A stretch of 64,000 bases of DNA from Kitagawia praeruptora. Its lineage: Eukaryota; Streptophyta; Magnoliopsida; Apiales; Apiaceae. The notes below the pieces were generated by a model. It did no database searches, was not told the DNA's origin, and saw only the letters and a program-made list of their open reading frames with translations. Location of the stretch: positions 75,185,001 through 75,249,000 of the forward strand of contig CM075349.1 in NCBI GenBank assembly GCA_037693485.1. The letters run 5' to 3'. A program made the translations under genes and the position numbers. Below are positions 19,113 to 29,404 of this stretch, in pieces (the stretch's first letter is position 1; each line of letters starts with the position of its first letter).

Positions 19113-22100
19113 TTGCAGGGTAAAAAGAAAAATGTGTTAGTCATGGATAGTGGATGCTCTGTGCACATGACTGGAGACAAAACCTTGCTATCAGAATTTG
19201 AGGAAAAGGCTGGCCCAACTGTGTCTTATGGAGATGGCAACATTGGACAAACTTTGGGATATGGCAGCATTGTAATTGGAAATGTCATCATTGAGAAAGT
19301 AGCTCTGGTGAAAGGACTAAAGCACAATCTGTTGAGTGTTAGTCAGATCACAGACAGAGGTTATCGTGTCAACTTTAATGATACTCATTTTGAAGTTATT
19401 AGCAAATCTTCAGGAAAGATTGCATTAACAGGTCAAAGACATGGTAACATTTATGAAGCCAACATTCACACTAATACTGAAAATCCAACTACATGCCTCA
19501 TCAGTAAAGCATCTGTAGATGAAAGTTGGAATTGGCATAAGAAGCTTTCTCATCTCAACTTCAACAATATAAATGAGTTGGTTAAGAAAGACTTGGTGAG
19601 AGGATTACCAAAGGCTCTATATACTCCTGATGGACTCTGTGATGCTTGTCAGAAGGCTAAACAGAGAAGGACATCATTCAAGAGTAAATCTGAATCCTCA
19701 ATTGATGAACCATATCACATGCTACACCTCGACTTGTTTGGACCAGTGAATATTATGTCCATCAGTAAGAAAAGGTATACTCTAGTCATTGTTGATGAAT
19801 ATACTAGATTTACCTGGGTTCATTTTCTTCACAGAAAAGATGAAACTGCTGAAATACTACTGGACCATGTTAGACTTATTGAAACTGGCACGGAATACAA
19901 AGTCAAGATTCTGAGAAGTGATAATGGGACTGAATTCAAGAATTCAACAATAGAAGAGTTCTGCAAATACAAAGGAATAGTTCAACAATTCTCTGCTCCT
20001 GGCACTCCTCAGCAAAATGGAGTAGTTGAAAGAAAGAACAGAACTCTTATCGAAGCTGGAAGAACTATGTTAGAAGAAGCTAAACTACCTACATATTTCT
20101 GGGCAGAAGCAGTCAACACAGCTTGTTACACTCAAAATATTACACTAATCAACAGACATGGTGTAACTCCTTATTAGATGATTAAGGAAAAGAAGCCAAG
20201 TTTGAAGCATCTACATGTGTTTGGCTGCAAGTGCTTTGTTCTAAGACCTCATCCAGAACAGCTAGGAAAATTTGAGACAAAAGCTGATGAGGCCATCTTT
20301 ATTGGCTATCCAACAACAAGAGCCTTTAAAGTCTACAATCTAAGAACAAAGACAGTCATGGAGTCTATTAATGTATCTTTTGATGATAGAAAGCTAACAG
20401 GAATAAAAGAAGACTCTCATGACAGTTTGACTTTTGCAAATGAAGCTACCAACAATCCTGATGAAGTCACGTCAGATACTGATATTCCGTCAGATCCTGA
20501 CGATCGATCAATTCCTGATCAAACACCTGTTACTGATGATGACTCAAATAATGCAAATGTTGAGGGGGAGCAAGAGCGAGACATCACTAGTGCTGATACA
20601 ACTCAAACATCAAGTAGAGATTCATCATAAACAGACTCAAGTGACAATCAAGATAGTATATCAGAAAGAGATAGCACTATCTCAGGGGGAGCTTCTAGCA
20701 ACTCTAGTTCTTTTGAAGAAAACACCAATCCAGGGGGAGCATCCAGTTCAAGAAATGACTTACCATCAGCAAGGAAATGGACAAAAAGTCATACTCCTGA
20801 TTTAATCATTGGGAATCCTGAAGCAGGTGTTAAGACAAGAAGTGCAACTCAAAATGAATGTTTATATAATAACTTTCTGTCAAAGGAGGAGCCCAAGAAA
20901 GTTGAAGATGCACTTAAGGATGCTGATTGGGTGACAGCTATGCAAGAAGAACTGAATGAGTTTGAAAGAAATGAAGTCTGGAAACTTGTACCAAGACCCA
21001 AAGGAAGGTCTATTGTAGGTACAAAGTGGGTATTCAGAAACAAGACTGATTCAGATGGCACGATTGTGAGAAATAAAGCAAGACTAGTAGCAAAGGGGTA
21101 TTCTCAACAGGAAGGAATAGATTATGATGAGACTTTTGCTCCTGTTGCAAGACTGGAGGCCATCAGAATTTTTCTGGCATATGCAGCCCACAAGAAATTC
21201 AAAGTATTCCAGATGGATGTAAAAAGTGCATTTCTCAATGGAGAACTGGAAGAGGAGGTATATGTTGAACAACCTCCTGGATTTATTGATCCCAAACATC
21301 CAGATCATGTCTATAGACTGGATAAAGCACTTTATGGACTAAAGCAAGCTCCAAGAGCCTGGTATGAAACCCTAGCTCAATTCTTACTGGAAAGTGGATT
21401 CAACAGAGGTACAATTGATAAAACCTTGTTTTATTTGAATCATGGTAAGGATTTGCTGTTAGTTCAAATATATGTTGATGATATCATTTTTGGGTCAACT
21501 AATACTAAGCTGTGTGAGAAGTTTTCAAAGCTAATGCAGTCGAGATATCAAATGAGCATGATGGGTGAAATGAGCTATTTCTTAGGTCTTCAAGTTAAAC
21601 AGACTGATGAAGGGATTTTTATCAATCAGTCAAAATACACAAAGAATTTACTAAAAAGGTTTAACATGCAAGACAGCTCTACAGCTTCAACTCCTATAGC
21701 TACAGCTACAAAGCTTGATCCTGATCAAGGAACTGAAGTAGATGTAACCAACTATAGAGGAATGATTGGCTCACTCTTATATCTAACTGCTAGCAGACCA
21801 GATATCATGTATGCAACCTGTCTATGTGCAAGATTTCAAGCAAATCCTAAAGAACCACATCTCATTGCAGTAAAAAGGATTTTCAGATATCTAAAGGGCA
21901 CATCTTCTCTTGGCCTTTGGTATGCCAGAGAATCAGAATTTAGTTTATGTGGCTATTCAGATGCTGATTTTGCTGGATGCAAAATAGACAGGAAAAGTAC
22001 TTCAGGCAGTTGTCAGTTTCTTGGAGGAAGACTAGTTGCTTGGTTCAGTAAAAAGCAAAAGTCTATCTCCACATCAACTGCAGAAGCTGAGTACATTGCT

Positions 22101-22418
22101 GCTGGAAGCTGTTGTGCTCAGATCATGTGGATGAGAAATCAGCTAATGGACTATGGTTTGTCATTTTCAAAAATACCTATTTATTGTGATAACCAAAGTG
22201 CTATTGCTATGACAGGAAATCCAGTTCAACATTCTCTTACAAAGCACATCAGCATCAGGTATCACTTCATAAGAGAACAAGTACTGGAAGGAACAATTGA
22301 ACTTCATTTTGTTCCTACTGATCAATAGTTAGCTGATATATTCACCAAGCCACTACCTGAGGCTACTTTTACAAAGTTGGTGAATGAACTTGGAATGGTA
22401 AACTATGGCAGTTCCTGA
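19113..22418 (+). pseudogene. pol: pol polyprotein of element E (protease, integrase, RT, RNase H) with three stops
   Basis: One frame from about 19113 to TGA 22416-22418. Aspartic protease: VMDSGCSVHM (DSG at 19146-19154). Pre-integrase zinc-binding segment: WHKKLSHLNF ... CDACQKAK. Integrase core: HLDLFGPV, RSDNGTEF and NGVVERKNRTL supply the D, D and E residues. Reverse transcriptase: WVFRNK, ARLVAKGYSQ, FQMDVKSAFLNGELEEEVYV, and the catalytic YVDD at 21471-21482. RNase H: SDADFAGC, STAEAEYIAA, CDNQSAI, then LADIFTKPL. Stops interrupt the frame at 20175-20177 (TAG, after the integrase core), 20628-20630 (TAA, in the variable linker) and 22326-22328 (TAG, just before LADIFTKPL). Pol is in a different frame from gag, so expression needs a shift or a spliced form, or a frameshift mutation has occurred. 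Confidence 0.93.
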
Positions 22419-22759
22419 GAGAAAGAAGTCATCAGATACTGACGACTTGCAAATACTGATGGAAAGTCAATCCTGACAATGGTCAACGTCGAATCCTGAT
22501 GCAACGATTCCATAATCAGTATTTTGTCAGAATCTAACTGTCTTCATTTTATCTCACTTTCCTGATTCAAGCTATGTTTAATGTTATTGAATTCCTGATA
22601 ATGTGATCACTTTAATTAGTCCTCATATTTATTTTCAGATAACATGTTAAATCAAAAAAAAACATTGAATAGAATAGAATAACTAGATTTTTCATTGATA
22701 ATAAGAAAGAGTTTACATTCAAAGATTACATCTTTTGTGTTCTCTATCTACTAATCTAT
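22419..22759. other. Spacer after pol with many CTGAT/ATCCTGA words
   Basis: Non-coding on the plus strand. Between 22430 and 22620 CTGAT/ATCAG and TCCTGA words recur densely, as in the LTR. It also holds the 3' side of the antisense unit; on the minus strand an AATGAAAAAT stretch (about 22690-22700) could serve polyadenylation. Confidence 0.4.
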
Positions 22760-23135
22760 TCAACAGGAAATAAGAGACCAATCCACTCCATTGTTAATAG
22801 TCATCCCAGATCCCATCTTTGCCACTTTGTTTGGGTGGAAGTTGACAGGGATAAGGTTATTTTTGCTGACATATTCATTAACAATGGTTGATGGAGTTGG
22901 ATGAGGATGCCTTAGATGAAAGCCATACGAATGCTGTTTGGAGGGCAGCATCAATGTCGATCACTTTTCCAGGTTTTTCCTTCTCGATTTCTTCGAGACC
23001 TGCATCCATCTGCAACCAGAGAGTCTCCAGTTGTCTTTCCCAGTCGAAAGCATCAAACTCTTCACGAGTATAACTAAATATATCTCTTTTCTCTAAGAGA
23101 TGGAGGTTTTTCTCAATGATGGTAAGGTTCGACAT
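22760..23135 (-). CDS. Candidate antisense ORF in the post-pol spacer of element E
   Basis: On the minus strand, ATG at 23135 opens 85 codons (MSNLTIIEKNLHLLEKRDIF... FDAFDWERQLETLWLQMDAG... SINHC), stopping at 22878. An overlapping frame continues to 22760 (…TIVNEYVSKNNLIPVNF… NNGVDWSLISC), so one frameshift may divide an originally longer protein. The predicted protein is charged, partly helical and has no recognised domain. Upstream on the minus strand there is a TATTTAA (23225-23231) and a leader rich in CT/AAAA words ending TTTTAACAATGTCG, resembling a plant 5' untranslated region. Antisense ORFs are known in Tat-lineage gypsy elements; I am not aware of this one as standard for SIRE. 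A chance ORF cannot be excluded. Confidence 0.4.
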
Positions 23136-23657
23136 TGTTAAAATTTTTGATGAGAAGGGTTTTTCTGATTTTTCTTACAGGAGAGAATGAAGCGTTATAG
23201 AAGTAAGTGGACAAGTCTCTAAGATTAAATAGAGAAGGGTGGAACGAGAATATGAAACGATTCATATTACTGGTGCAAGTACCAGGTATTATTCGATTGT
23301 GATGTTTTAAATTTCTTTATTTAAAACAAAATTACCATGTTTTATTTTGGTCACAATTTTATTTTCCGAATAATGCGTAGATCGTGTGCTCACTCGTTGC
23401 TTACATACAGTTATAGATGTAAGTCATGACGCGTGTAATCCTCACCACTCTCTCACGTAATTTGGTCCATTACTTTAGCATAAACGAATGATTTACTGAC
23501 ACCTGTTTTTGAGAAGTTACAAGTATTGTCTAATATCAATTTAGTTTACTAATTGATTTATTGATCTCAAACTATCAGTAAAGCATCGTCTCTCTTTGTC
23601 TTTGCACTCTCAAACCCTAATTTCAAAATTAACACATCTTTTGTGTTTGAAATTCAA
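23136..23657. promoter_or_regulatory. Divergent intergenic region between antisense ORF and ORF3
   Basis: A 520-bp stretch, without coding frames, separating two divergently placed start codons. Toward ORF3 it ends in a leader-like CTCTCTTTGTCTTTGCACTC and AAACCCTAATTTC; toward the antisense ORF it has TATTTAA and a CT/A-rich leader. GACGCGTG (about 23428) and CTCACG words lie near the middle. A bidirectional internal promoter is an inference. Confidence 0.4.
23225..23231 (-). promoter_or_regulatory. Possible TATA box for the antisense ORF
   Basis: TATTTAA on the minus strand, 90 bp upstream of the ATG at 23135. Weak evidence on its own. Confidence 0.3.
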
Positions 23658-26600
23658 ATGGAGAACTTATTCATGAACAGCAAGGTGGTAATCAATGGAG
23701 TTACTTTTAATACCAATAACTTCACTGCAGTTCTAGATCATCAGGACTTGCCGAGTGATTTCCACATTATTCAGGACTTTTTAGCCTCAAGCCCAATCAA
23801 TTATGCACTAACCCAACCTGCCAAGATATCTTTTAAGTCTGTTATGCAGGTTTGGAACAGAAGTGTTTTTGGGAAAGGTCTTCCATCAGAAAATCCTCAG
23901 ATGAGCTTTGAATATGACAATGTTACATACTATGTGACTCCTGAGATTGTCACTGAAGCCCTACACTTACCATCAATCATTGGTAAGCCTGTATTCAAAG
24001 TTCTTGATGCAAAACTTCTTGAGTATGTTGTAAGCTTGGGTTACAATGGAACACCAAAGAAGTTTGGAGAGCTCTACAGGACAAAGCTCAAGAAGGAATG
24101 GAATTTCTTCTTTGACACTATCAGCAGATGTTTCTTGAATAAAGTGTCAAACTTTGATGCCTTACCCACAGGTTCAGCCAAAATTGGGTACTCTCTAATT
24201 CATGATCTCTCATTTGATTATGGTTCCTTTATACTAAAGGCATTAAGTGAAAGAAAAGCAGATAAATGTGGTTATGTTTGCTTTCTTAGATTTTTTCAAT
24301 TAATATTTTCTCACTTATGTCCTCATGCTGTTTTTGAGAATGATACAATTTTGCCTATATGTAAAATCTCAGAAAATAATATAAAGAGTCTAATCAATTC
24401 TGATAAGGCAAATAAGTTTGTGAGTACTCCATACATTCCTGATGAAGTATGGTCTCTTTTAAGAGAGAGAATGCCTATTCAATATGGCCCAGCAACTGGT
24501 CCTATGGAACAGGACCTTACACATCCTATTCCTGACACAAGCACACAACCTAAACACTTACCTAAACAGTTAACCACCTCTGGTGTCTCACAAAAGGCAT
24601 CAGTTGTAAAATAAAAGAAATCAGCTAGATCTGATGTGTCTGAGAGGCAATCAGGGTCAAAGGATTTCTCCACTCCAACTCACTCTCAAATGAAGTCACA
24701 AGGGGGTGAACAAAGGGTTCTTGAAACATCTGGTTTGAATAAAGGAACAGGAGTGAAAAGGAAAGTTGATCAAGGAGCTATTTCTGATTCTGATGATGAT
24801 ACAATGCATATATCAGTCTTGTTGAAAAAGAAGGAGATTGATGTTGTTGATACAAGAGAAGTGGCTGTCTCTGAAAAGCCAAAGAAAAGAAGAAGATTAA
24901 TCAGCAAAGGCAAATTTGTTGATCACACAGAATTTCTGAATCTTACTGATGCTACGGAAGGCAATCCTGATGTTGTTAATCAGGATGGATCATCAGTTCC
25001 TGACGCTACTGCTAATCCTGACATCTCTACTCCAAATAATTCACCTATGAAGACTGTTGAGATTTCTGATTCTCCAGCATCTGAATCTCCAAAGAGAAGA
25101 ATTATTGAGATGTCTGTCGATCAAGTAAATGCTATTGCTGCTCAGCTGGGTGTTAAACCTTCACCACTTGAAGTAAAAACTGCTGAAGCAAATGTCTTTT
25201 ACAGACAGAAGAAACAGAGGACTACTGTGTCATCTCTGAGAGGATCCAGCCCACAAGAACCTGAACTTCAAAGGAGTTCAGAAGCTATTGCAGATCCAGT
25301 CACACAAGAACCACCTACTCATAGTGTAGGTGCAGACATTTCTGAAGGAATAGTCCCACAAGAACCATCTTCTCAAAGGGAAGGTGAAGACAAGAATATT
25401 CCTGCCCCACAAGAACCATCTTCTCAAAGTGAAGATGCTGGCAAACTCATATCAGCAGGGGAGTTTCCGGACAATACTCAAGGGGCTTCTGAAATTGAAA
25501 TTGAACTTGCTAGAAGTCTGGCAGAAAAAGCTGCTCATGATTTGCACATTGCTGAATGTGATAGAGTGATTGCTGACACTGCATTTGAGGGAAGCACACA
25601 AGAACCTTTGACTCAATGTGTTGAAGAAGCTTCAAAACCTCAGGCTACACAAGAACCATCAGTAGCAAATACTGATGCAAGTCATGCTATAGTTGCAGTG
25701 GTCAATCCTGATGAAAGTACTACTGATCTACTTATTCCATTGCTTATTGAGCCAATTTCAGCAAGGCCAATGGATTCTTTAACTACTTCATCAGGTAACA
25801 TCTCTTTCTCTACTTCATTTACTACTGATAGTATGATTACAGATAGACCTGATAAAAGGGATACCTCTATTTGTATGACTTCAGACCACTCTTCTCAGCC
25901 ACCTCTTATTTCTTCACATTTAATGAGCCAGAACCTTTCTTGTGAGATTGAGAGTGAACATTTAGAGAAAAAGAAGAGTGATGAGAGGCAGTCTCCTGAA
26001 CTGGCAAAAGGAGAGGTAGAAAAGAGTGAGAAGTTATTAACTTCTAGTGAGGTAGAAGTTGCTATTGAAAGTAACTTAGGTAACATTGTGAGAAGTGATG
26101 AGATCACTTTAAAAGAAAAGAGAGATTTAGGAAATGTTACTAATTTGTCTGCAGGTCATCAGGATTCACCAGCTGTATCCACTGGTGTTTTGAAAATGAA
26201 AGGTGTTATGCTTCCTGATGACAATATTGAAGATAAACTTCCTGAGGCTGGTGGTGGCTCAGATGATGATGATGATGATGATGATCATGCTGATCTTGAA
26301 ACAAAGCAAATGCAGGCAGCTATAAAATCAAGTCTCCAATCTACTTATGGGTCTTCAAGTAGATACATGCAGTCAATGACTCAAGAAGAATTCAGAGGGG
26401 AGTATAATTCACTTCTTCCTCCTGATACTCGAGCTGCAAGGGGACATGAATGGGATACAGAATGGAATGAACCGACTGCTGAGATGAATTTTCAAAATGC
26501 TCTTTTTCATTCTGGTCATATTGCTACGCGGATGCCGACACCTGAACTTAAGGCTCTTCTCAAAACCAATGCTCTTCTAGCAAAGGGATTGAAGAGTGAG

Positions 26601-28821
26601 ATTGACTCTATGAAGGCTGTAACTGATAAATTTCAAACGGGTATTCAAACATCTATTTCTATATCTGCTACTGCTTCGCAAGCACGCCTTCTTGCAGATG
26701 ATATTAAAGCTCTTGACAAGAGATTGGATTCTAGAATGACTGTCTTGGAATCAAAAGTTGATACTATTGATGAAACCCTCAAGCTTATATTGTCTTTCTT
26801 CATTCAGGACGATACTGATGTCAAAAAGGGGGAGAAGATAGTCAAAACAAAATGTTCACCTGATCCAGTTGTACAAAAGGATGATGATAATTCTGGAAAT
26901 GATGGTGGTGCTAAGTCACATCATAAAGTTGAAACCTCTGATGCTGCTTTAGTGTCAAAGAGAACGAAGACTCAAACTAAAACAGTCAACTCATGTTTCT
27001 GAATCTGGAAAGAAGACAGTGACAATAATGATGCAATCTCAGAATCCAAAAGAAGAACAGTTTGTGACACCTGGTCAAACTCTGTCAACTATTCCTGAGG
27101 ATGATGTGTATGTGGAACAGGATGAAGATGCTGCTAATCTGTTTCATGAACTTGACACTGGGGATGGTCGTGTTCTTAAATTATTTCATAAAGACAAAAG
27201 AGTTCAACAGTATCATGCTGAGAAAGCACTTGTTTTATCTACTGAAGAAAATCCAAACATGACTACTGATGAGTTCTTAGAAGAACAGAACAGGATCTTT
27301 GAAGTGTTTGCAAAACAGAATAAAGCTCTTGCTGCAAGAAGAGGAAGAGGCAGAGGAGGAAGATACAGAAGTAGAGGAAGATTATCTGCTCAAACAAGTA
27401 CAAGGCAAACAAGATCTAGTGGAATCAAATTGAAAGATGTTTCTGAAAATGAAAAGAAGAAAACTCCACTATCTCTTGCATCAACTCCAGACAACAGATT
27501 CAATGCTCCTGAAGAAATTGAAGAGGAGATATTGCCTTTGAAAAGGAAGAGTAAGGTAGCTGTTCAATCTACTGCATCTAATGAGAAGTCAGTCGTTGAT
27601 TCAATTTCTGATGTTGTTTCTGATTCTGAAGAGGCTGAAATTTTAAAAGAACTTAAGATTATGATTCTTAAGGTTGTGGTTGAATTTCACAATATGGAAG
27701 TTTTTGAAGATACATTGGAGTATGAACAAGAAAACTTCAGTAGATTTGAGAGAGAAAGTGAAATCAGAGCTAAAGCCAGAAAAGCAGAAAAGATAACAAC
27801 CAGAGATTACTTAAGAAATGTTCATAGATCAGACAGGAAGTTATGGTATGATAGAGATAGATCTGTTCCTGAACATCAGCAGGATTATCCAACAAATGAG
27901 AAGAAGAAGAGTAAGAAAAGGGAGGAGGATAAGGTTGATTATAGAAAACCAGTTGTGTTTATATCAGCTGGATTGATAAAAGAGTCTTCTTTGATCAATG
28001 AATTTCTGATTGTTAAAACAGAGTCTACTACATTTATTGCTGAAAGTCCACCAAAATGGGTGAGTATGCAATCTGGTTTGAGAGGATGGGAACCTGGCAC
28101 AAGAGGAGGAATTGGATATAGTCATGCACTGGTTATTTTCATTGCACAAACTGATCAATATGCTCTAGTTGACAAGATTGGGGATGAGTTAACTGTAGAT
28201 CATCTTTGGAAACTTGAAGATGTTGCTATTATTGCTGATTGTCATGCTGATGCAAAGAAAATAGAGAAGCTGGTGTACTTCATGAAAGATGGAAATGTGA
28301 AGAAGATTCCTATTCATGAATTATTGTGTAAATCTGCAAAAGAGCTGAAATATGTTCTGTATCTTCTCAGAAGTAAAAGAATAAATGTTAGTGAAAGAGA
28401 AGTTTATCAAAATTGGTGTGTCATGATTTACATGAAGATTAGACAGAGATTCATGGATGGAGGAACAAGGTATGATGGCAATTATATTCCCATGTACTTA
28501 AATTTAAGAGATATAGAGGTTGAAATGAAGAAAGGTACAGCTGTTAAAGAAGTGTATCTAGGCATGGAACAACTGTCTCTAAATCCAGATGGGAAGGAAA
28601 TTGCTTATGTGTTGCTAGGTGACTTAGATCTTCCGAGAAACTCAATTCAGAATCTCAGGGCAGCTATTTATCAGATTAATGAGGAAGATGAAGAACTAAA
28701 AAATCTGAAGAAGAAACTGATTCAAATTCTTGAAAGCAAGGAAGAAGAATTGTTATCTGAATTCTTGAGACTGAATCTGTTTTATCAAAGAATTTCTGAA
28801 ACTGTTCCTGATGATTTTTAG
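23658..28821 (+). pseudogene. Very large ORF3 of element E ('env-like'/plant transposon protein), one stop and one frameshift
   Basis: Starts at ATG 23658 (MENLFMNSKVVINGVTFNTN). The frame is open to TAA 24612-24614, stays open in the same frame to 27002, then shifts by one base near 26980-27000 and continues to 28821; about 1,700 codons in all. The N-terminal 300 residues (…YDNVTYYVTPEIVTEAL… FGELYRTKLKKEWNFFFDTI…) resemble the 'putative plant transposon protein' domain. Then follow acidic/serine-rich linkers with basic KKRRR clusters, a QEPSSQ repeat region (25250-25670), a poly-Asp run (about 26260-26285), a coiled coil (about 26545-26800), an RGRGRGGRYRSRGR segment (about 27340-27385) and a helical C-terminus. 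No convincing signal peptide or membrane helix is seen, so 'envelope' is not supported. Function unknown. Confidence 0.75.
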
Positions 28822-28892
28822 AAGGTATTTTGTTTTGAGTTTTTGACATCTTGAATCAAGGAATTTGTGCTTTGTTTTATAAAGAACAAATT
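28822..28892. other. Short 3' untranslated stretch of element E
   Basis: TTTTGTTTTGAG-rich sequence between the ORF3 stop and the polypurine tract. Confidence 0.5.
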
Positions 28893-28901
28893 GGGGGAGA
28901 T
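28893..28901 (+). other. Polypurine tract of element E
   Basis: GGGGGAGAT directly before the 3' LTR; the plus-strand DNA priming site. Confidence 0.9.
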
Positions 28902-29399
28902 TGTTAGATATTGATTCAAGAGATGATCAGGATCTGGGTATTACTGATCAGATACTGATGCTGACGTCATCAGGAATACAACGTCAGTATTGGATTATCA
29001 GGATTAGAAGCTGGTCAGTATTTGATGAAGATTCTCATCAGACCAGAGATCAAGGAAGATTGATATGTCGGTTCCTAATTTGTAGGGATGCAGCTATCAT
29101 ACAAGATATGCATTCAGAGATATATGTAATTGATTTAGAATATTTTGTAATTAATAGTGCAATTGTGTACACTATATAAACACAGTTTAGGTTTTACATT
29201 ATTTAATCGCTTACACGAGTTATATTGTAACCTAGCAGCTCTTAAGAACATAAGAATTTCTTAAGAGAGTTTTGCAACAGTTTTATATCAGAGTTAATAA
29301 AGCTGTTATTGATTCATACTTGTGTTATTTGTTTTAAGTCGAAAATCTTATACAATTGTATTCAACCCCCCTTCTACAATTGTTATTTACTGGGCAACA
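28902..29399 (+). repeat. 3' LTR of element E
   Basis: 498 bp, same length as the 5' LTR, with five single-base differences found by eye (near 29007, 29144, 29153, 29203 and 29274). Includes TGACGTCA 28962-28969, TATATAAA 29173-29180 and AATAAA 29296-29301. Confidence 0.97.
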
Positions 29400-29404
29400 T
29401 ATTA
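29400..29404. repeat. Target-site duplication of element E, right (TATTA)
   Basis: Identical to 16228-16232. Confidence 0.95.

Larger units (their letters stand above)
16233..29399 (+). mobile_element. Structurally complete Ty1/copia SIRE-type retrotransposon (E)
   Basis: Two 498-bp LTRs (16233-16730 and 28902-29399), both TGTTAG...GGGCAACA, flanked by the 5-bp duplication TATTA (16228-16232 and 29400-29404). The order is PBS, gag, protease, integrase, RT, RNase H, a 1.2 kb spacer with an antisense ORF, a very large ORF3, then PPT. Integrase before RT defines copia; the long ORF3 after pol defines SIRE/Maximus. By eye the LTRs differ at 5 of 498 positions (1.0%). With a commonly used plant rate of 1.3e-8 per site per year this would be roughly 0.4 million years. 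Several nonsense codons and frameshifts mean this copy is not autonomous now. Confidence 0.95.
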
